A stretch of 64,000 nucleotides of DNA from Schistocerca nitens (lineage: Eukaryota > Arthropoda > Insecta > Orthoptera > Acrididae), in NCBI RefSeq assembly GCF_023898315.1, contig NC_064617.1, positions 617,635,000 to 617,698,999 of the forward strand, in the 5' to 3' direction. The notes beneath the pieces are model-generated. The model was not told the origin of the DNA, searched no databases, and was given only the letters and a program-made list of their open reading frames with translations. How positions within the stretch are numbered: position 1 is the first letter of the stretch; the number at the start of each line of letters is the position of its first letter. This document shows, in pieces, positions 1-10,429 of this stretch. The translations under genes were made by a program, and so were the position numbers.

Positions 1-1110
1 CGGTGTCAACAAAATATTTTCGCATTCGGAGGAGAAAGTTGGTGATTGGAACTTCATGAGAAGATACCGTCGCAACGAAAAACGCCTTTCTCTTAAAGAT
101 GTCCAGCCCAAATCCTGTATCATTTAGGTGACACTCTCTCCCATATTTCGCGATAATGCAAAACATGTTGCCCTCTTTGAACTTTTTAGATGTACTCCGT
201 CAGTCCTATCTGGTAAGGATCCCACACCGAGCAAAAGTATTCTAAAGAGGACGGAAAAGTGTAGTGAAGGCAGCCTCCTTAGTAGATCTGTTATATTTTC
301 TAAGTGTCCTGCCAATAAAACGCAGTTCAAATGGCTCTGAGCACTATGGGACTTAACTTCTGCGGTCATCAGTCCCCTAGAACTTAGAACTACTTAAACC
401 TAACTAACCTAAGGACATCACACACATCCATGCCCGAGGCAGGATTCGACCCTGCGGCCGTAGCGGTCGCGCGGTTCCAGACTGTAGCGCCTAGAACCGC
501 TCGGCCACTCCGGCCTGCTAAAACGCAGTCTTTGGTTAGCCTTCCCCATATTTTCTACGTGTTCCTTCAAATTTAAGTTGTTCATAGTTGTAATTCCTAG
601 GTATTTAGCTGATTTTATGGCCTTTAGATTTGACTGATTTATCGTGTAGCCTCACCGAAGTTTAACGAATTCCTTTTAGCACTCATGTGGATGACCTTAC
701 AGTTTTCGTTATTTGGGATCAAGTGCCAATTTTCGCAACATTCAGATACCTTTTATAAATCGTTTTGTAATTTGTTTTGATCTTCTGATGACTTCATTAG
801 TCTATAAACGACGGCGTCATCTGCAAACAACCTAAGACGGCTGCTCAGATTGTCTCCCAAATCGTCTATATAGATAAGGAACATCAAAGGGCATGTAACA
901 CTACCTTGTGGATCACGAGATATCACTTCTGTTTTATTCGATGAATTTCCGTCAATTACTACGAACTGTGACCTCTCTGACAGGAATTTTGAATTTCTAC
1001 TAATCTTTGTCTGTCGACATTACCGCGTTCTTTTCTGAAGATTGCGGCAGCCTCTGACATACTTTATAACTGAAAATTTTCTCCACATTCATGCAAAATT
1101 TCAACTGTCT
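1..1110 (-). mobile_element. CR1-a non-LTR retrotransposon, antisense 3' portion
   Basis: Read on the minus strand this matches the 3' half of the CR1-a copy at 21.6-26.0 kb. It shows the reverse-transcriptase block ending in a GPLxFLIY-like stretch near 890, the catalytic motif LFADDAVVYRL near 790-840, and the C-terminal tail near 20-130 with the same bases as the other copy. The element runs off the left edge of the window. The 5' limit near 1040-1110 is judged only by loss of similarity. Frameshifts and stops make it a pseudogene, although the FADD residues are kept. A SINE-A interrupts it at 326-518. Confidence 0.8.
326..518 (-). mobile_element. SINE-A copy (tRNA-headed SINE), antisense
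   Basis: tRNA-derived SINE of the most abundant family here. In sense it has an A-box-like head, a B box (GGTTCGAATCC type, here one base changed), then a body ending in CCATTTGAACC. It is inserted in antisense CR1-a. The 10-bp target-site duplication taaaacgcag is visible at 316-325 and 519-528, so the borders are firm and the insertion postdates CR1-a. Confidence 0.93.
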
Positions 1111-2539
1111 TTAGAATGGTTTACGTGTGATTGACAAATCCACAAAATTTTATATAGATAACATCTTATTTTGATTTGCAAATATGGATCTCACCCACGA
1201 GGTACACAGCTTATAAAAGCGAAAAGAGGGACGTATTGTCAATAGACTCTTGTCTGAGGAAATTCGGCGACTTACGATTCTGGGACTCAAAAGTCACGTA
1301 TTTGGACTGCTGAGGCCCTTATAAATCGAGGACAGTGGTTTCTGCTCTGTCACATAAAGTCTGCATATAACGCCATCTTCCTCGAGGAATTAGACATAAT
1401 AGCTGCATATACAAAACACATAATGCATATTTTTTTTTTTCTTAACGAGAGATGTTTCTGTGGGTATTTATGGAAGGATATCAGACGAATCCACACATTT
1501 CACATTGAATAAAAGATAGTCCTTGCTCTGTGAATGCGTAATTTGCGTGAAGCTTAGACAAAAGCACAGCTCTGAGCTGAATCAGCTTGACTGTTTTACG
1601 ATTGGACTTTAAACATACTAACTGTGGAATTATAGACAACTACAGAGCTTAGATTAACCATGCAACTCGGACAGAAAGGAAGGACTGAGCCAGATCACTG
1701 ATCGCCATCAGCGATCGGCTAGTTTATCTTTCCTATTTACGGCTAGTGATCTTTGTCAATGAGGTTAGTGAGCGCACGGGGAGAGTCTTTGGAGGGGCGT
1801 GCAATGGTGAGTCGCGTCTTGGCTGTCAATGCAAACGGTCATGAAGTGAGTTCTGCATTGTCTTGGCACGCGATAGCGTGTAGGTTGCACGGTGTGTGCT
1901 TTTAGCGGAAGTAGTCGCCTATATGACGAAGTAAACACGTCCGGCTTTGCTGGAGAGGAATGAGTACGCCGCACGCCGCTGCTTGTGGAGCTTTCAATAC
2001 GGGCTGTTGACACGGTGCAACGTGCTAGTTGCAGCCTGTAAGGAATTATGAAATGACGGCCTCGGTGTTTGTGAGAGACACACAGGCGGGATTCGTTTGA
2101 GGCTATCGATTCAGAGTTTGCCAGATCAGCATTGAAATCAGTAGACAGGTGAACAAAATTGTTATTTGCTTCTGCAGACTACTACGAAAGTGTTTGCCAC
2201 CTCCCCAAGATACTTCCGCTATCGCAAGCCGTTCTAGGCAGTCGTTAAGCAATTTGAACTGCCTAATTGTACTTATTGATCTGATCTGGCTCAACCTGCC
2301 CCTCCCTATATTAAGATAATTTGTGCTCTGTTTCTTTAACAACTTCACAGAGAGAGAGAGAGAGAGAGAGTTTGCTGTATACGATTTGCCTGGCGTGTTG
2401 GTATCTTACGTATGTTTGTTTAATTGTCGGCTGGGGTTGCAAACTTGGATTTTATTTACAAAACGTTTTCTTGTGGCGTCAGCTTATTGACGGGGGCCAG
2501 CATAATTCACTTTAGGTTCTCATTTCTGTTATTATTGTA
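1111..2539. other. No gene recognised; unique-looking or old repeat DNA
   Basis: I see no convincing coding region, RNA gene or known repeat. ORFs here are short and lack motifs. A T run (about 1430-1441) and a pure AG microsatellite of about 12 units at 2347-2370 are the only simple-sequence features. Confidence 0.5.
2347..2370. repeat. (AG)n microsatellite
   Basis: Uninterrupted AG dinucleotide run of about 12 units, directly visible. Confidence 0.95.
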
Positions 2540-3460
2540 TTTAATTGTCAGTACCGGCTGGTAACTGAATGTTTCAGTCTGCTGTAGACTTGTGGACACC
2601 CCCACGCTAAACTCGTGGCTTTCGAGCCGGCTGTAGTGTACTGGCCAGGTCATGTATGAGTGAAATGTGAAGCAGCTCTCACTAAAATAGAGTTGAGAAC
2701 CAAATCATCAGTTATTTTATTGCCGATTGTAATTATCATCTGTGAAATTTTAAAGTCTACCTGTTACTTTGATTCCCTTGTTAAACCTTCTGCTTCTGTT
2801 TAAAAGTGTGTTGTTAATTATTCAGCCAAATATCTTGTTGTCAAATAGCGTGTGTTTAAGATAGCTCTTCAGGCCTGTTTCAAAATTAACTTTTCAAGTA
2901 CTAGTTAATTATTGAGTTTTTAATTGCATTTCTTTAATTAGCCCTTCAGGCATAATTGGCTGTAGTTGCAATTTTTTAAAATCAGCCTTTCAGACATCAG
3001 TGGTTGTTAGTTGCAATTTTTTTTTTAAATCAGCCCTTCAGGCTTTATTGGCTGTAGTAGTGGCAATTTCTTTAAATCAGCCCTTCTGGCGTTATTGGTT
3101 GTTGTTTGCTGTTCCTTAAAATCAACCTTTCTGACGTTTGGTTTGGCAATTTGTTGTATTCCTGTCTTAGTTTGTTTTTTATATTAGCCCTTCAGGCTGT
3201 GTGTGAAAAATTTTATCTGGCTAGATTGTTACCAGTGTTTTTAAAATAACTCAAAAATTGTTAAAGATTACTAGCTTGTATTGTCAAGGCTAACTTAAAG
3301 TTAGATAAAGTCTGTGTTATCTACCAATCAATCATGTGCAAATGAACAAAAGCCGGCCCAGTCCTTCCTTTGGTTATGTGGTAGCTTGGCACCGGGTTGG
3401 ATACCCGTTCACGTTTGTCAAGGATGTCCTTGTAACAATGTTTGAAGACAGCGGAAGGAA
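2540..3460 (+). repeat. Dispersed repeat of unknown class with an internal tandem array
   Basis: Non-coding AT-rich segment that resembles a locust dispersed repeat from memory (LTR-like or non-coding element). Its most visible feature is a degenerate tandem array at about 2862-3206. No ORF, primer-binding site or polypurine tract was identified with confidence, so I do not assign a class. It is followed directly by degenerate SINE-C sequence. Confidence 0.45.
2862..3206 (+). repeat. Degenerate tandem repeat, unit about 45-50 bp, keyed by AGCCCTTCAGGC
   Basis: A motif of the form AGCCCTTCAGGC recurs near 2865, 2940, 2984, 3032, 3079, 3123 and 3186. It is usually followed by TTATTGGCTGTAGT-like sequence and then a T-rich GCAATTTTTT stretch. 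Copies differ by substitutions and small indels. Non-coding; function unknown. Confidence 0.75.
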
Positions 3461-3471
3461 AAAAGATTAAA

Positions 3472-3552
3472 GTTTAACCCCCAACCGTTCCTTCTGAAAG
3501 GTAATTAGTGACTGAGACGAAGCTCAGATATAATAAGGGAGGAAGACTACAG
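3472..3552 (-). repeat. Degenerate SINE-C fragment (partial duplicate)
   Basis: The stretch beginning agtttaacccccaaccg and ending in an AAGCTCAGATATAATAA-like run repeats almost exactly in the next feature's first 70 bp. It therefore looks like a partial tandem copy of the 3' part of SINE-C in antisense. Confidence 0.5.
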
Positions 3553-3565
3553 TTTAACCTCCCGC

Positions 3566-3765
3566 GCCGGCCGAAGTGGCCGTGCGGTTCTAGGCGCTGC
3601 AGTCTGGAACCGCGTGATCGCTACGGTCGCAGGTTCGAATCCTGCCTCGGGCATGGGTGTGTGTGATGTCCTTAGGTTAGTTAGGTTTAACTAGCTCTAA
3701 GTTCTAGGGGACTAATGACCTCAGAAGTTGAGTCCCATAGTGCTCAGAGCCATTTGAACCATTTT
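3566..3765 (+). mobile_element. SINE-A copy, sense, full length
   Basis: Complete head (A box region with TGGCCGTGCGGTT, B box GGTTCGAATCC) and body ending AGCCATTTGAACCATTTTTT. The 13-bp TSD tttaacctcccgc lies at 3553-3565 and 3766-3778. The insertion sits in degenerate SINE-C sequence, so it is younger than that. Confidence 0.95.
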
Positions 3766-3985
3766 TTTAACCTCCCGCCGCCTTCTACTGCGAAGTCATT
3801 AGTAACTGAGACGAAGCTTGGATATAATAACTCAGGCTTGCCTCTTCCCACCGAACCATTCTATCTCTCGCCTTAATATAGAGAAACCCTAAAAGCTAAA
3901 TTACGAATGTCGGATGGGGATTTGAACCCCGCTCACCCCGCAAGTGAGTTCTCCATCTTCGCCCGTTCGCCATCTTGCTCGGTAG
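3766..3985 (-). mobile_element. SINE-C copy, degenerate, antisense
   Basis: Matches the SINE-C at 35992-36214 in order: an AGTTTAACSTCCCG start, a GTCATTAGTAACTGAGACGAAGC region, a GAAACCCTAAAAGCTAAAT remnant, then an antisense B-box-like TTTGAACCCC and a CGCCATCTTGCTCGG end. Heavily diverged. Confidence 0.6.
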
Positions 3986-4397
3986 TTGGAGGTCAGTGCT
4001 ATGTGGAGGGTCGTGGGGCCACTAGGCAGACATAGCTTTTTGTATGTCGCTAAAATAGGATACCTCGGGATTTTGTCCACGGCTGAATTACTGTTAAAAT
4101 TAATACGAAAATATACTGTATGCTATTTCCCGTGTATCTAATACAGTGCAAGCTTCAGTTGTCATGAGCCCCTTACGATGTGAACACCATGAAAACAATG
4201 TGAATAATTCATATAGCGTACGAAATGTATTCAGTACTCGAAGTGGTTATTTTTATGTCGATTATAATGGTGACAACAATTACTTCCATTTGTTAAAATG
4301 CATCAATGAACTGATCCCAGTCGAATATGCCGAAAAACTAAGAGTGAAGGAGAGAGGGCAGACATATTTCTGGAAGGACAGAAGGTAAGGCTTCATC

Positions 4398-4580
4398 TAG
4401 GATGTTATTAGAGACCAAATACCGGCTCTGGCTGGGGAAGGAAGCCGAGAGAAATCGGCTTAAGTTGTTTAGAAGTTATGGGAAACTTAATTCTAGATGG
4501 TGGGACTGCGCTTTGAACCACCGCTCTTCTGAATGCGAGTCCATTGTCTTAACACTGCGGTTCGCTATGGTTTCAGTAGA
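4398..4580 (-). mobile_element. SINE-C copy, very degenerate, antisense
   Basis: GGGGAAGGAAGCC, GGGAAACTTAA and a TTTGAACCACCGCTCTTCTG / AATGCGAGTCCATTGTCTTA block match the order and spacing of SINE-C. The antisense B box and A box regions are still recognisable. Confidence 0.6.
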
Positions 4581-4724
4581 ACAGTAGCATGTTCCTCCAA
4601 ATGCAACTGCAGGACACACTGATGAACCAAAAAATTATCACGATTTTCGACATAACCGCAGCAAAAATCCGCAGTGATCTAGCAAGGTATTTTCATATTT
4701 GTACCAGTAACGGGCTACAATATT

Positions 4725-5352
4725 TTATGCCAATTACATTATGACTACCAGGGACGTAATACAGCATTGATTCTGCGTGGCATGAACTCGGAGAGTCCTT
4801 GGTAGGCTTCCGTATGTATGTTACACCAGAGGTAGGCGTATGTAAATTGAAGGTTGGCGGTCTGTGGGTACGGATGTGGCGCTAGTTAACGTACCACATG
4901 TGTTCCATTGGATTTAGATCAGGTGAATTTGATGGCAAAGATGTGAGTTTACTAGCATGCTCCTCAAACCACTGTAGCCCGATTCTGACTTGTGAAATGG
5001 ACATTGTCCTACTGGATGATGCCACAGCCTTCAAGGAACTCGTCAAGCATGAAGGGATGCAGGTTGCCGGCGATACTGTACAAGCAGTTCCCAGCCGTCA
5101 TTGTGCCTTCGATTACTAGCACGGGTGACAAGGGAGCCCAGGTAAACGTCCACAATAGCAAGTACTGCCCGCAACGTCTTGTTTCGTTGCCACGGGACAT
5201 GTTACGAGCAGCCCGTCGCGTGGACGAGGGCTTATCCAGACGCTACCATCGACCTGGTATAACAACGATACGTGACTCATCCAATCAGGCCACAGGTATC
5301 GAAGGTCCAATCTAGAAAAAATATAGCCGTAATTGACGATGTCGTTGAGTGT
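4725..5352 (-). mobile_element. Tc1-B transposon, left fragment (C-terminal transposase side)
   Basis: On the minus strand this encodes broken transposase sequence with the NSPDLNPIEHMW-type block typical of Tc1 family C-terminal catalytic regions (near 4890-4960) and an upstream part of the catalytic domain. Numerous frameshifts and stops; pseudogene. Similarity stops at about 5352 in the middle of the transposase and appears to resume at 8843, so this looks like one element split by later insertions. Confidence 0.65.
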
Positions 5353-5500
5353 AGGACTACCCAGCGAATTTTAAATTTGGTGTCAATGAGACAACTCGTT
5401 CATCAAGAAAGCGTGCGTCCGTATTCGGCAGGATAGCAGTGAGCTTCGGCCAGCAGCGTGGAGTGTGGCACCAAGCCGAGGACGACGGAGGAGCAGCTGG

Positions 5501-5697
5501 TTGGTTCAAATGGCTCTGAGCACTATGGGACTTAACATCTGAGGTCATCAGTCCCCTAGAACTTAGAACTACTTAAACCTAACTAACCTAAGGACAGCAC
5601 ACACATCCATGCCCGAGGCAGGATTCGAACCTGCGACCGTAGCAGTCGCGCGGTTCCGGACTGCAGCGCCTAGAACCGCGTGGCCACCACGGTCGGC
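5501..5697 (-). mobile_element. SINE-A copy, antisense, full length
   Basis: Typical body and head with B box GGATTCGAACC (antisense). Flanked by the 11-bp TSD ggagcagctgg at 5490-5500 and 5698-5708. Confidence 0.95.
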
Positions 5698-5797
5698 GGA
5701 GCAGCTGGGAAAAGAACAAGCGCCTTGAAATTGCTGAACTTGTTGGTTAACAGTCGGGTGTATCTTTCTTTCTCCGGTGGCCACGCAGCAGGATTTC

Positions 5798-5834
5798 TTA
5801 TGATGATGATGACGATGATGATGATGATGATGAT
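5798..5834. repeat. (GAT)n microsatellite
   Basis: Trinucleotide run ATGATGATG... with one ACG interruption, directly visible. Confidence 0.95.
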
Positions 5835-6539
5835 TTGTGGACTCTAAATAGCAAAATCTTGGGCGCCCAGGCTTTCTTAAGCAGTGTTGTCATCTGTTCG
5901 TGGATCCAAAAGTTGACTGCGGCAGCCGTTTTGGGGAGCAATTGGAAGTTAAAACAACATTACAGGGTCTTGTTCATGGATTTCGCTACACAACTGTGGT
6001 TTTCTTGCAAATAGCGTAACAGTTTTCCTTGAGACGTTGTACTGTGTTCCTGCTCTCGTAAGCTGTGGCCTACGTCAGGAATGTAATGAGATACCGCCCT
6101 GAATGTAACATGGGGCAACAAAATAATAAAGTTAATTAATAGAGTTTCAAAACCTTTGTGTACTAACCAGTCTCATTAACGTGACCACTTGTCAGAAGCC
6201 TTAACCCTTTCATGGATAAAATTCATTTTTTACAGATTTTTAAAATATTAAGGTGATAACAGATTCTTTTCTGTCCCATTATTATATTTTGACCACCAAA
6301 ATGTTTTTTAAGTTCTCCATTTTTTCACAACAGGAAGTGGGACACACATGTCCCATGAACCAACGCAAGATACCTTTTCTGCTGACTGCCTGATTTTGTA
6401 ATTTTTTTGCCATAAACAGGATTTTGCAGAGAATAAAATAACTACAAATTATATTTGCCCGTAATCTTTTTATTTGTGTAGAACCAGTGTAAAAAATATT
6501 CATTACATTTCAGTTTTCATGATACGTGATCAATACTTA

Positions 6540-6899
6540 CAAAACCTTACATGCCATGAAACTTGGAAAAACATGGTGTGGCACAGAGTGGTACATCACA
6601 AGCAGTGCAAACAACTTTTGTTCTCTTCCCTTTAGAGTTTGTCTGCAGAATCTGCATCGCTCCCTAGTGCCACTGTCTTTCGGTACATGTTTGCCTACGT
6701 TCACGAGCCGGACGTCATCTGGCACACTAGAGACTCCACTCTTTGCTGGGAAGAAAGTGGGCATTGATCCCCTCTTTTTCCTGGACGAATACCCATTATC
6801 AATTGTCTTGCTAATCTTTACAAATAATGTCTGCTGGGACACATGTGTCCCACTAATTTTATTTCGATTATAAGATATTACAGTCGCTGAGAAGTACAT
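6540..6899 (-). pseudogene. piggyBac transposase C-terminal remnant
   Basis: Minus-strand frame with an RLVNVGKHVP stretch (about 6690-6710), matching the conserved R-L/V-V-G-x-H-x-P just before the cysteine-rich C-terminus of piggyBac transposases. It is followed by C-x2-C (about 6645-6656). After a frameshift, a further C-x2-C-x4-C-x3-C...H series appears near 6550-6600, as expected for the RING/PHD-like zinc domain. The N-terminal and DDD catalytic parts are absent. Confidence 0.65.
6835..6852. repeat. 18-bp perfect palindrome inside piggyBac
   Basis: TGGGACACATGTGTCCCA reads the same on both strands. A near copy (GGGACACACATGTCCCA) lies near 6340-6356, and GTGGGACATATATGACCCA lies near the right end, so this is a recurrent subterminal motif that could be a transposase-binding site (inference). 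Confidence 0.7.
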
Positions 6900-7304
6900 T
6901 CCACACTGTATTTGTACTAAAAATTGATTATTAAGTTAATAATAAGATGAATTACTTACTTCAGACATCGGTGGAGAAATGATGAAAACTGAAGAATGAC
7001 AGAAGTGGCGTTGCAGCGGCCATATATACACGCCAGTCAACAAAAGTAGTCACCGCTTCTCTATTACCTTTGCAGTGCAGTCCCGATTTTTTTCTTAGGT
7101 TCAGTACAGTCGTCCCTAGATGGCAGCACCGTGCAGAGCTGGGTAACATGTATCCCGACACTCGAACTGGCGTTCAAAGTTAGTGGGACATATATGACCC
7201 ATCAACCACGAAAGGGTTAATAACCACCTTCTCCGGAGCGCACCGCTGCGAGACGTGCAGAACCAGAATCAGTGATGTTCCATAAGGCACCGACAGGCAT
7301 GTGG

Positions 7305-7459
7305 TTCAAATGGTTCAAATGGCTCTGAGCACTATGGGACTCAACATCTGTGGTCATAAGTCCCCTAGAACTTAGAACTACTTAAACCTAACTAACCTAA
7401 GGACATCACACACATCCATGCCCGAGGCAGGATTCGAACCTGCGACTGTAGCAGTCGCG
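7305..7459 (-). mobile_element. SINE-A copy, antisense, head-truncated
   Basis: Body complete, but the sequence ends just past the B box. The 11-bp TSD caggcatgtgg lies at 7294-7304 and 7460-7470. 5' truncation with an intact TSD is what incomplete target-primed reverse transcription produces. Inserted into Tc1-A. Confidence 0.92.
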
Positions 7460-8490
7460 CAGGCATGTGGAACCATGATGACTGCACTGCTGTGGATACC
7501 TGTGCTGTGTTTCTCGTTTGAGGATCCAAGGTGCGAACAGTGAGATCGGGATTGTCCCACAGATTGGGTATAACTCTGGGGAGTTTGGTGACCAGGGGAA
7601 TAGCGTAAACTCATACTGGTGCTCTTCGAACCAGGACGTACAGTGTGAGCTGTGCGACACATTCCATTGTCCTGTTGGTAGATGCCACCAGCTCAGGAAA
7701 AATGAACTGCTTGCAGGTGTGGATATGGTCATCAAGGACAGGTGCAAACGTTTGCTGATCCCAATTAGGGAACGCCACAAAAACATTCCCCGGCCAACAG
7801 CGCTCCCTCCTCCGATGTGGACCCTTCCGACGATTATTGCAGGGTGTTTTCTTTCAGAAGTTTTACACCAGTGGAGCATAAAGCGTGATTCATCTGAGAA
7901 GGCCAACTGTCGCCACTCGGTGGACGTCTAGTTGCGATATTTACGTGCAAATTCCAGCCGTCGTCGCCGATGAACAACAGTCAGCACGAGTTAATAAACC
8001 AGGTACCTGCTGCAGAGACCCATACACAGCAACGTCCGCTGAACGGTCATTGAAGAGACGTTGTTGATAGCTCCTTTGTTCATTTGTCAGTAACTCAACA
8101 GTTGCACTTCTATTCGCCCGTGCTTATTTCTGCAGGCGACATTCACACCTGTTATTTATGGCTAGTGGCGCACCACAGTTGCCTCTGCGCCGGTTTTGAA
8201 TAACGCCATTTTGCCATGCATGTTATACGTTAACCACACGGCATGCGAGTAGTTTACACACTTCCCGTTTCGGAAATGCATCCACCCTTGGTCCGAAGGC
8301 CAATGAACACACTCTTCTGGACCTCAGATAAATGGCTCCGTTTCCGCATTACGACAACGATTACACTCTTTATCGCGTCCCACCTACATGCTTTATATCC
8401 CCTCCACTGCTAGTGGTGCTAAGTTCGTGAGTGGTTACTGCACGCTGATGTCGAACATAGGCGGTGGTTAGTATGACTGGAGGCGTATGC

Positions 8491-8842
8491 GTAGGATCAT
8501 TCAGTGTCCGTTTGTGGTAGAATCTTGGCTCAGTGTCTGTAAACCTAAGCTTGTTGTTACCTTTCGGTTATTTTGATAAAGTAACGGCAGAAAACATTTA
8601 ATGTTATATTACGCAAATTATGTACTTAAAGGTACTATTATAATTTTATAAATTTTACAGATTCACAAACAAAATTTTTTTCTTTAATAATAACTATCAT
8701 AAAATCATGAGTAGCTACATCACAGCATGTGTTAATTTTGCTATTTCCGAGATTAAAGGAGTATTAACAGTGACCCCCATTCATGTGTTTACCCCACCCA
8801 AACACTCCCTTGTCCGTTGCAAGTTCCATCTATCCATTTTAC
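8491..8842. other. AT-rich stretch, nothing recognised
   Basis: No ORF or repeat recognised between the Tc1-A end and the right half of Tc1-B. Confidence 0.4.
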
Positions 8843-9354
8843 CTGGGTCGACAAGGTAATACGCACGTGTCTCCTACTGTGGAGCCTCATGTTCAACAAT
8901 GCGCGCGAAGTAGTGTGTCCGAAACATTTCTGCTTGCACCAGCATTGAACACTGACTTCATATCTGCCTTAAACCCCGCTTATCCTTTTCCACAGAGCTG
9001 GCAAGCGTCTGACCTCCACGCTCTATGACGAGGCGAGGTTCTCCGGCACCTTGTCTCCCAGCTGTGTTTTCACTGTCCTTGAACAGCTTTCTATGGATAC
9101 TGAAAATAGAAAGAAGCGAAAAGCCTACCTACTTCGCCGTTTCCGAGATACTCGTGCCCAGGCACCGGGGTATGACAGTCTCCCCTTTGTCACATCTTTT
9201 TGTCAAAAGATTTCGCCATTTACGGGCCGTATAGTTAGAATGATGCCTAATTCGTCTCTGCTACCTTTCCCAACCGCATCGTCTGCACGCTGCGCCATCA
9301 GGTGGCATTCAGTCTCGCAATAGGTATGGGTCGTAATGTTTTGTCCAATCAGTG
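8843..9354 (-). mobile_element. Tc1-B transposon, right fragment (N-terminal transposase side)
   Basis: Belongs to the same Tc1 lineage as 4725-5352 but holds the other part: on the minus strand, the end of the element (ACACTGATTGGAC near 9340) and the N-terminal DNA-binding region, including a TTTCCGAGATACTCG-type segment near 9140. It begins essentially where the left fragment stops. Stops and frameshifts throughout. Confidence 0.6.
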
Positions 9355-9831
9355 TGGGTCAGGGAAAATCCCTGTGTAGATAACTGAATAACTTTGAAGT
9401 TGTGATTATCAATATTCTGTTTGTTCCTACTGTACTAGAGCTTCACGAAGGCACTGACGATCTCTGTATAATGCATGGAAACGAAAATTTACAGTGGGAT
9501 GACCGCAATGACATATAATCAGCATATTAAAAAAATAGAGTCGAAGTTAAGAAAACCAATACTGTACGAGGAGATAAAGCATGGCAGTTAGGAAAACTAA
9601 AAAATGAGTGGACAGACACTGGACTAACTAAACAAGAGAAAAAAGGGCCTTCGATTTCATTTAGAGAACTGAGCGTTGAACTGCAAAAGTATTGTAGAAC
9701 GCAACGTATGCGGGAATTAATAGGTTGTATGTACTAACAGCTAACGAGAGATAGAAAAAAATGTGTCCAATATAAAGAAGAGCGATGAGGCACGAGAACA
9801 TAACTAAAACAAAACGCAACAGTTTTGAATG
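9355..9831. other. No recognised feature
   Basis: AT-rich; no motif-bearing ORF. Confidence 0.4.
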
Positions 9832-10428
9832 TACGAGGACATGCTGAAAAGTAATGCCTCCCAATTTTTTAGGTGAAAACGCTAAAATATTTTTATAAAA
9901 CAAACGTTATTAACATTCTACAATTTTATTATTTTTGTCTCTACCACTGCAGGGCTCCGAACTGTAATGTGTGACATGGCGGGTGTCTAATGTCACACAC
10001 AATGTAATGAAGCACCCTGTCCTTGAGCATGGTAATGAAAGACCACACATGAGCGCTGCGACACCTGCAACAGTCTTACGTCTTAGGCTCACTGTCAACT
10101 ATCGTCTTCCACACAATCCCGAATTGGCCCCGTCCCATTTTCAACTGTTCCCAAAACTTGAAGAACACCTTCGAGGACTTCACTTTGATAGTGATGAAGC
10201 GGTGAAAGCTGAGGTGAGGTTGTGGCTCCGTCTACAGGGCCAGAATCAATAAACCAGTCTCTCATTGACAGAAATGTTTTCGTCGCCAGGGAGACTATAT
10301 TGAGAAATAAATTTGTCGTCACGAAGAATAAAGACGTAGAATGTCAATAAAGTTTGTATTATTTCAAAGCCTTTAAGACTTTCTCCATGAACGATCCATA
10401 GGCATTATTTTTCACGATGCGCTCCTAT
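9832..10428 (+). mobile_element. mariner-1, deletion derivative
   Basis: The left end TACGAGGACATGCTGAAAAG and following TAATGCCTCC are mirrored, with decay, at the right end (GGCATTATTTTTCACGATGC then CTCCTATA). The inverted ends are about 85-90 bp, including the ACGTTATTAACATTCTAC / GTAGAATGTCAATAAAGT pair. Between them is the C-terminal part of a mariner transposase only. Terminal TA dinucleotides fit a TA target. Confidence 0.75.
10050..10320 (+). pseudogene. mariner-1 transposase C-terminal remnant
   Basis: The frame reads HNPELAPSHFQLFPKLEEHL then RGLHFDSDEAVKAEV, matching the mariner block around the third catalytic residue (consensus SPDLAPSD). Here the last Asp is His, so the catalytic residue is lost. 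The first two catalytic residues are absent through deletion. Confidence 0.75.
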
Positions 10429-10429
10429 A

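Larger units (their letters stand above)
5353..6166. other. Unrecognised sequence around a SINE-A
   Basis: Apart from the SINE-A and the (GAT)n run at 5798-5834, I recognise nothing. No supportable ORF. Confidence 0.4.
6205..7216 (-). mobile_element. piggyBac-like element, internally deleted
   Basis: Flanked by TTAA on both sides (6201-6204 and 7217-7220), the diagnostic piggyBac target duplication. Termini are inverted: CCCTTTCATGG at the left, and the complement of CCACGAAAGGG at the right. At 1,012 bp it is far shorter than the usual 2-2.5 kb of an autonomous element. It retains only the C-terminal end of the transposase on the minus strand. Non-autonomous. Confidence 0.85.
6167..8490 (-). 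mobile_element. Tc1-A transposon, antisense, with piggyBac and SINE insertions
   Basis: Tc1/IS630 superfamily. Ends carry related short inverted sequences: CATTAACGTGACCAC near 6173 and GTGGTTAGTATGACTGG near 8464. Minus-strand coding remnants include the helix-turn-helix side (8050-8390), AFSDESRFMLHW (first catalytic Asp; near 7870-7905), a QDNG...H block (second Asp; near 7650), and a NSPELYPI-like block (near 7560). The same family recurs at 36854-37403 and 43840-44425. The frame changes between these blocks, so it is dead. Interrupted by piggyBac (6205-7216) and SINE-A (7305-7459). Confidence 0.75.

Noticed and set aside
2862-3206. CRISPR array
   Set aside because: Repeats are degenerate with no unique spacers, and the sequence is eukaryotic.
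7518-7931. 137-aa plus-strand ORF
   Set aside because: Antisense shadow of the Tc1-A transposase.
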